From Candidatus Bathyarchaeota archaeon (GTDB taxonomy: Archaea; Thermoproteota; Bathyarchaeia; Bathyarchaeales; DTEX01), in contig JAGTQE010000001.1 in assembly GCA_018396635.1 (NCBI GenBank), positions 124,001-188,000 of the forward strand: a stretch of 64,000 nt of DNA, given 5' to 3'. How positions within the stretch are numbered: position 1 is the first letter of the stretch; every line of letters starts with the position of its first letter. Below, in pieces: positions 60,002 through 64,000 of the stretch. The position numbers and the translations under genes were made by a program. The notes below the pieces were generated by a model, which had not been told where the DNA came from, made no database searches, and saw only the letters and a program-made list of their open reading frames with translations.

Positions 60002-61090
60002 ATGTTGCCGGTATCTAGCCGTATAAATAAGATTAGGGATATTCTAGCCCAGAAGGGAATTGATGCCCTCCTGGTCTCCGATGAGAAGAACATCTATTAT
60101 CTTACGGGCTTTCCATGGGGATTTAGGCTCCTAATACCTCTAGACGGAGAGAGCACACTCTTCGTCCATTCAGTTAACTATGAGGCTGCTAAGTACGCTA
60201 TTAGGGATGCTGCTGGCTTGAGGATTGAATTGATAAGGGTTGGGGAGAAATGGGGTCAGAAAATTATTAGCGTGATAGGAGGGGGCGGATTTAAGGCTGT
60301 TGGCTTCGATAGGATTAGCGCAACTGAATACGCTAGGATAAGGGATAGTTTGAGGTCCCTCAACCTAGAGTGTTTAGAGGAAGCAATATGGTCTTTAAGG
60401 AAGGTTAAGGATGAGTTTGAGTTAACGCTTATAAGAAGGGCTGCTGAGTTAACGAGGAGAGGAATGATAAAGGCCTTCGAAGTAATAAGGCCGGGGCTTA
60501 TGGAGTGGGAAGTTGCCGCTGAGATAGAGTACGAGATGCGAAGGTTAGGCTCCAGCGGAGTCGCCTTCGACACAATAGTTTGCAGTGGGCCGGAGTCAGC
60601 GTTCCCGCATGGCGGCTTTGGCGAACGTAAGATTGAGGAGGGGGATCTTGTCGTGGTCGACATCGGCGCCAAGTACCGCGGTTACTGCGCGGATATGACA
60701 AGGACTTTTATTGTTGGAAAGCCGTCTGAGAAGCAGAAGGAACTATATGACATAGTTAGGAGGGCACAGAGATTAGCTATTAAACATGTGAGAAGCGGTG
60801 TAAGGGCGAAGGATATCGATGAGGCTGCTAGGGAGTATATTGCGGGCAGAGGGTACGGCGAATACTTCGTTCACAGCTTAGGTCACGGCGTGGGATTAGA
60901 TGTTCATGAACCCCCAACAATAGGCCCTACAAGTGAGGAAGTATTATCCTGCGGAAACATAATAACTATTGAGCCTGGAATTTATATACCGGGGTTTGGG
61001 GGCATACGTATAGAGGATACCGTTCTCGTGCTCGAGGATAAAGCCACAAATCTAACAGAGATAAGCGAAGGCGAAGAATTGATTAGCTGA
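60002..61090 (+). CDS. pepQ: Xaa-Pro aminopeptidase / dipeptidase (M24B)
   Basis: A 362-residue metallopeptidase that cleaves Xaa-Pro bonds. The N-terminal creatinase-like domain has KGIDALLVSDEKNIYYLTGF. The pita-bread catalytic domain has the metal ligands in DIGAKYRGYCADMTRTF (two Asp), HSLGHGVGLDVHEPP (His), the EPGIYIPGFGGIRIED glutamates. The ATG has GGGAGG upstream. Normal length for PepQ. Converges on AMMECR1. Confidence 0.94.
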   Translation: MLPVSSRINKIRDILAQKGIDALLVSDEKNIYYLTGFPWGFRLLIPLDGESTLFVHSVNYEAAKYAIRDAAGLRIELIRVGEKWGQKIISVIGGGGFKAVGFDRISATEYARIRDSLRSLNLECLEEAIWSLRKVKDEFELTLIRRAAELTRRGMIKAFEVIRPGLMEWEVAAEIEYEMRRLGSSGVAFDTIVCSGPESAFPHGGFGERKIEEGDLVVVDIGAKYRGYCADMTRTFIVGKPSEKQKELYDIVRRAQRLAIKHVRSGVRAKDIDEAAREYIAGRGYGEYFVHSLGHGVGLDVHEPPTIGPTSEEVLSCGNIITIEPGIYIPGFGGIRIEDTVLVLEDKATNLTEISEGEELIS

Positions 61091-61107
61091 AAAATTTATC
61101 CCTTTTC

Positions 61108-61731
61108 TCATCGCTTCTTCAGGATTTTCCTAATTACGGGGCCGTTTGGGCTTGTCTCCTCAAATATTATGCACTGGAACTTGTATATTTTTGTTCCCTT
61201 AAGCAGCCAGCAGTCCGGTGGAAGCCCAGCTTTTAGGCAGCATTGGCATAGAAACTCCTCCTCATCCCAATTCCATTCAACTGGCACTTGAGGTAGGAGC
61301 AGCCCCTTATAGAAGCCTCTCTCAACTATCAAGCCATCCTCACCAACCTTTATTTTAAACGGATATTCTCTGGGAGAATCAACTTTAATGAGCTCCGGCT
61401 CAGTTAAAATGCTTACCTCAAAGACCACATGATCGAGCTCGCTTAGAGTCATTGGTGGGAAGCGCGGATCCCTAGTAGCTGACTCTACGGCGGCCTCTAT
61501 AACTGCTCTTATAAGCGGATAGACTGGGTACGGGAAACCTATGCATCCTCTAAGGCTCTTTTCCCCCTCCACTATGCTGTTTATTGTAACGAAAACGCCC
61601 CTCTTCTCGAAGAGATGTGGCGGAACATTCTCTGGCGGACTAATTATTTTACCATCCTTAAGATTTTCCTCAACCGCCCTCCTTGCGAGCTTAACTAAAA
61701 AGGCCCCCTCCTCATCTGTTAAATTAAGCAC
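61108..61731 (-). CDS. AMMECR1-domain protein
   Basis: AMMECR1 family protein of about 207 residues (TIGR00296). Diagnostic parts are DEEGAFLVKLARRAVE, the KRGVFVTINS and LRGCIGFPYPVYPL motifs (conserved RGCIG) and RDPRFPPM, then LPQVPVEWNWDEEEFLCQCCLKAGL. I chose the GTG at 61731, preceded by GGAGGG, because the ATG at 61797 would overlap psmB. Function unknown; it is one part of the AmmeMemoRadiSam system, whose radical SAM component lies at 37.6 kb. Downstream of psmB. Confidence 0.93.
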   Translation of the reverse strand: MLNLTDEEGAFLVKLARRAVEENLKDGKIISPPENVPPHLFEKRGVFVTINSIVEGEKSLRGCIGFPYPVYPLIRAVIEAAVESATRDPRFPPMTLSELDHVVFEVSILTEPELIKVDSPREYPFKIKVGEDGLIVERGFYKGLLLPQVPVEWNWDEEEFLCQCCLKAGLPPDCWLLKGTKIYKFQCIIFEETSPNGPVIRKILKKR

Positions 61732-61765
61732 ATTAAACCCTCCAGGATTCCATCCGTGAAAAAGG

Positions 61766-62377
61766 CTAAAATCTAATGGATTCCTCCTTAATGCCATTCT
61801 TTGTTATTATCAAGATGTCTATTCCATCACCGCTCATAGCATCTCTACTTATGGCCGATTTTATCGCTCTTATAGCCAGATCCCTACCCTCCTCAACAGT
61901 CATCCCCTCCCTATACGACTCCTCCAGAACACCTATCGCTATCTCGGCTCCCGAGCCCACAGCGGCGTATTTATCGGGTATTGTTGAACCCAGAAGGTCG
62001 AGCACATATACTGAGGGGCCCTCTTCATCAACTCCGCCGATAATCGTTTCAGTTATATATGGCAGGAGCCTACTGCTGAATAGTAGATTTGACATAACTT
62101 TTGCTGCAGCCTTAACGCTTATCGGTCGCCCAGCCTCGATTTTAAATAGGTTGGCGTAAACGCTAACCTCGCGTACCAATATTTGCATATCTGAGACCAA
62201 GCCTGCACAAGCAGCGCCTATATGATCAGCTATCTTAAAGACTTTTTTCCCAACACGGCTAAGAACAAAATTACCATAGGACACTCTCTTCTCAGATGCT
62301 AGCACAACTCCGTCTGAGCAAACTATTCCAACAGTCGTCGCGCCTGGGATCGCGACATATTGACCCTGAATATCCAA
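61766..62377 (-). CDS. psmB: Proteasome beta subunit with Ala in place of catalytic Thr1
   Basis: A 203-residue 20S proteasome beta subunit. The body is typical: GIVCSDGVVLASEKR, LSRVGKKVFKIADHIGAACAG, GSGAEIAIGVLEE, RDAMSGDGID. Aligned to the Thermoplasma subunit, the residue that should be the N-terminal nucleophile Thr1 is Ala (Ala13: GATTVGI instead of GTTTVGI), whereas Glu17, Lys33, Ser129, Asp166 and Ser169 equivalents are all kept. Autoprocessing and peptidase activity are therefore not expected. Some archaea carry a second, non-catalytic beta subunit, so this is probably that one. Start TTG at 62377. Confidence 0.92.
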   Translation of the reverse strand: MDIQGQYVAIPGATTVGIVCSDGVVLASEKRVSYGNFVLSRVGKKVFKIADHIGAACAGLVSDMQILVREVSVYANLFKIEAGRPISVKAAAKVMSNLLFSSRLLPYITETIIGGVDEEGPSVYVLDLLGSTIPDKYAAVGSGAEIAIGVLEESYREGMTVEEGRDLAIRAIKSAISRDAMSGDGIDILIITKNGIKEESIRF

Positions 62378-62456
62378 TTAAAGTCCTCTCCACCAATATC
62401 CATCAATTATTTCTCCTTAAATATTCATTTGCAACTCTATAAATATTACTGAAAGC

Positions 62457-62795
62457 CTAATAGATTATCTTATCATTAATCTCAACCCTGTAGCCCTTCA
62501 CTGGAACACCTTCCTCAATAAGCAGAGCCCTTCTGGCCTCAATCTCCTCTCTAGTCTCGCCAACTATCCGGCCATCAGACCTTACAACCCTATGGCATGG
62601 AATAAGCGGCGCAAGCGGATTTTTATGCAGAGCATTTCCAACAGCCCTAAAGGCCTTCGGCCTACCAATTTTTTCAGCTATGCGCTTATATGTGCTTACC
62701 TTTCCATGCGGTATCTCAAGCGTAGCCATTAAAACCATTTTCTCAAACTCTGTCCTTCCTTCTAATCGCTTAGAGATCTCCTCAAAACTTGTCAT
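62457..62795 (-). CDS. ogt: Methylated-DNA--[protein]-cysteine S-methyltransferase (Ogt-like)
   Basis: A 112-residue protein with only the C-terminal MGMT domain. It repairs O6-alkylguanine by transferring the alkyl group to its own cysteine in the PCHR motif (LIPCHRVV, Cys67). The rest matches: FEKMVLMATLEIPHGKVSTYKRIAEKIG, AFRAVGNALHKNP and the SDGRIVGE. The Cys distinguishes it from alkyltransferase-like proteins that lack it. Archaeal members of this length are known. Divergent from nadM. Confidence 0.92.
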   Translation of the reverse strand: MTSFEEISKRLEGRTEFEKMVLMATLEIPHGKVSTYKRIAEKIGRPKAFRAVGNALHKNPLAPLIPCHRVVRSDGRIVGETREEIEARRALLIEEGVPVKGYRVEINDKIIY

Positions 62796-62899
62796 GCTGC
62801 ACCCGACTCACAGAAGCCATAAATATAGATTGATGCATCACAATAAAAAGCTTTAATTCTGTAGGAATGTAATGCCAAGTATAATGGGGTTGTAGGATT

Positions 62900-63439
62900 A
62901 TGAGTAGAAGGTTTTTTAGAGCTCTTTATGTTGGGCGCTTCCAACCATTCCATCTCGGACACCTTGAGGCTGTAAAATATATCCTCAATAATGCCGAAGA
63001 AATTATTATTCTCGTGGGCAGCGCTCAGGAGAGCCATACTCTTGAAAATCCATTCACTGCAGGTGAGAGAGTTTACATGATTAGATTAGCGCTTAACGAA
63101 ATTGGCGTCAACCCCAGCAAATACTATATTATTCCAGTGATAGACGTTAATGTGCATAGCTTATGGGTCTCACATGTATGCTCCTACACCCCGAAGTTTG
63201 ATGTAGTCTACTCTAATGAGCCCTTGACTAGACGCCTATTTATTGAGAGCGGCTTCAGAGTTGAGTCAATACCATTCTTTAGAAGAGAGATATACTCGGC
63301 AACTGAGATTAGACGGAGGATTCTATCCGACGCAAACTGGGAGGAGCTCCTACCAAGAAGCGTTGCAGCCTACATTAGGGAGATAGGTGGCATTGAGAGA
63401 CTTAAGGACTTAGCGAAGACCGATAAAGTAATACAATAA
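62900..63439 (+). CDS. nadM: Nicotinamide-nucleotide adenylyltransferase
   Basis: Makes NAD+ from NMN and ATP (or NaAD from NaMN) as the last step of NAD synthesis and salvage. The 179-residue archaeal NadM has the nucleotidyltransferase motif GRFQPFHLGH at residues 12-21, LVGSAQESHTLENPFTAGER and YSNEPLTRRLF, then YSATEIRRRI (ISSTEIR-like) near residue 140. Normal length. Divergent from ogt; the gene converges on proC. Confidence 0.95.
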   Translation: MSRRFFRALYVGRFQPFHLGHLEAVKYILNNAEEIIILVGSAQESHTLENPFTAGERVYMIRLALNEIGVNPSKYYIIPVIDVNVHSLWVSHVCSYTPKFDVVYSNEPLTRRLFIESGFRVESIPFFRREIYSATEIRRRILSDANWEELLPRSVAAYIREIGGIERLKDLAKTDKVIQ

Positions 63440-63465
63440 TACTATGATTATGATTAAGTATCTAA

Positions 63466-64000
63466 TCACCCTTCAGAGGATATCTGCGAAGATATTTCGA
63501 TGGATTTTTCTGTAGCCGCCTTTACAGCTTTTATGAATGCGTGCCTAATCGGGAAACCCTCAAGCTCAAGCAGTCCGCTTATCGTGACTCCTCCAGGGGT
63601 CACAACCATATCGCGTATCTGTGAGGGGGTCTTTCCTCCCTCAAGTATCAGTTTTCCGGTTCCAATCATTGCTTGAGCTGCTATCTTTAGGGATAACTCT
63701 CTATCTAAGCCAGCATATAGTCCGGCATATGTGAGCGCTTCAGCTATCAGCGCCAAGTATGCGGGGGCGCATCCGCTGAGAGCTGTTATGGCATCCATAT
63801 GCGACTCATCAATCATATATGGCTTTCCTAAAACGCTCAATATCTTAACAGCAACCTCAACATCTTCCTGACTAAGGTCTGGGCTTGGAGAGTATGCTAT
63901 AAAGGATTCGCTGACAATTAACGCTAGATTCGGCATAGTTCTAATAATCTTAGATTTTGGAGCCAGCTTTCTGAGAAAGCTTAGTGAAACTGCTGCAGCA
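63466..64000 (-). CDS. proC: Pyrroline-5-carboxylate reductase, 5' end outside window
   Basis: Final proline-biosynthesis enzyme, NAD(P)H-dependent. About 178 residues are visible and the frame continues beyond the right edge without a start. Diagnostic parts are KSKIIRTMPNLALIVSES (RxMPN motif), the conserved DAITALSGCAPAYLALIAEAL, AAQAMIGTGKLI and MVVTPGGVTISGLLELE. The N-terminal Rossmann domain is missing from the window. Not adjacent to proBA (13.9-16.3 kb). Partial because of the window edge. Confidence 0.95.
   Translation of the reverse strand, partial: AAAVSLSFLRKLAPKSKIIRTMPNLALIVSESFIAYSPSPDLSQEDVEVAVKILSVLGKPYMIDESHMDAITALSGCAPAYLALIAEALTYAGLYAGLDRELSLKIAAQAMIGTGKLILEGGKTPSQIRDMVVTPGGVTISGLLELEGFPIRHAFIKAVKAATEKSIEISSQISSEG

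Noticed and set aside
1-64000. CRISPR array, insertion sequence, integrase or prophage
   Set aside because: No regularly spaced repeats, terminal inverted repeats around a transposase, or phage proteins were seen anywhere in the window.

Overview
The window is a gene-dense stretch of an archaeal chromosome. Archaeal and eukaryote-like machinery is everywhere: ribosomal proteins L3, L4, L23 and L2, RNA polymerase subunit K, TFE, MBF1, NAC, a proteasome beta subunit, Trm1, Trm56, deoxyhypusine synthase, Hjc, archaeal inositol-1-phosphate synthase and NadM. The 5S rRNA gene stands alone, away from 16S/23S. The tRNA-Trp gene carries two introns, one at a non-canonical position. Together with a strong H+-pyrophosphatase-type gene, an HdrA-MvhD fusion and URO-D/corrinoid methyltransferase genes, this suggests a TACK (Thermoproteota) lineage, possibly Bathyarchaeia-like. 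'Archaeon' is secure; the class is inference. TTG and GTG starts are common, and SD motifs (GGTGAT, GGAGG) often decide starts.

Layout. 1-2.6 kb: start of the large ribosomal operon (minus strand). 2.7-8.1 kb: PHP phosphoesterase, NadC, Trm1, a duplicated-domain protein and GalT. 8.1-13.3 kb: glucan and sugar-nucleotide genes (two GT4 glycosyltransferases and a GH57 enzyme) with small regulators. 13.3-16.3 kb: a JAMM protein and proline genes proB-proA; proC lies at the far right end. 16.4-23.8 kb: two radical SAM proteins that may be a LipS1/LipS2-type pair, a C_GCAxxG protein, deoxyhypusine synthase, an HDAC-like hydrolase, a sialidase-like protein, a URO-D protein and DUF2148. 24-31.8 kb: a glycosidase-like protein with foreign codon use, HdrA-MvhD with a six-cluster polyferredoxin, and thiamine genes thiC and thiD-thiN.

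31.9-45.3 kb: membrane proteins, glycerate 2-kinase, a methyltransferase cassette (two URO-D proteins plus a corrinoid protein), an AmmeMemoRadiSam radical SAM protein, a DNA-processing cluster (Hjc, winged helix, PD-(D/E)xK nuclease), and a sugar-catabolic cluster (GH3, Gfo/Idh/MocA, amidohydrolase). 45.4-51.6 kb: membrane pyrophosphatase, NadX, a SPOUT methyltransferase, inositol-1-phosphate synthase, tRNA-Trp, 5S rRNA and RpoK. 51.7-58.5 kb: a probable eight-gene minus-strand operon mbf1-hflX-trm56-tfe-HD-CBS-pyrC-Mut7C. 58.5-64 kb: PUA protein, NAC, DUF1893, M24 peptidase, AMMECR1, PsmB, Ogt, NadM and ProC.

How it fits together. The gene content points to an organism that uses carbohydrate (GH3, GH57, GalT, glycerate kinase), can move methyl groups through corrinoid proteins, and handles low-potential electrons with HdrA-type complexes. 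It conserves energy from pyrophosphate and makes its own proline, thiamine and NAD. The most striking points are the tRNA-Trp intron that looks like a cis-acting 2'-O-methylation guide for positions 34 and 39, a proteasome beta subunit whose catalytic Thr1 is Ala, and the compact corrinoid methyltransferase cassette. I found no CRISPR array, insertion sequence or prophage.
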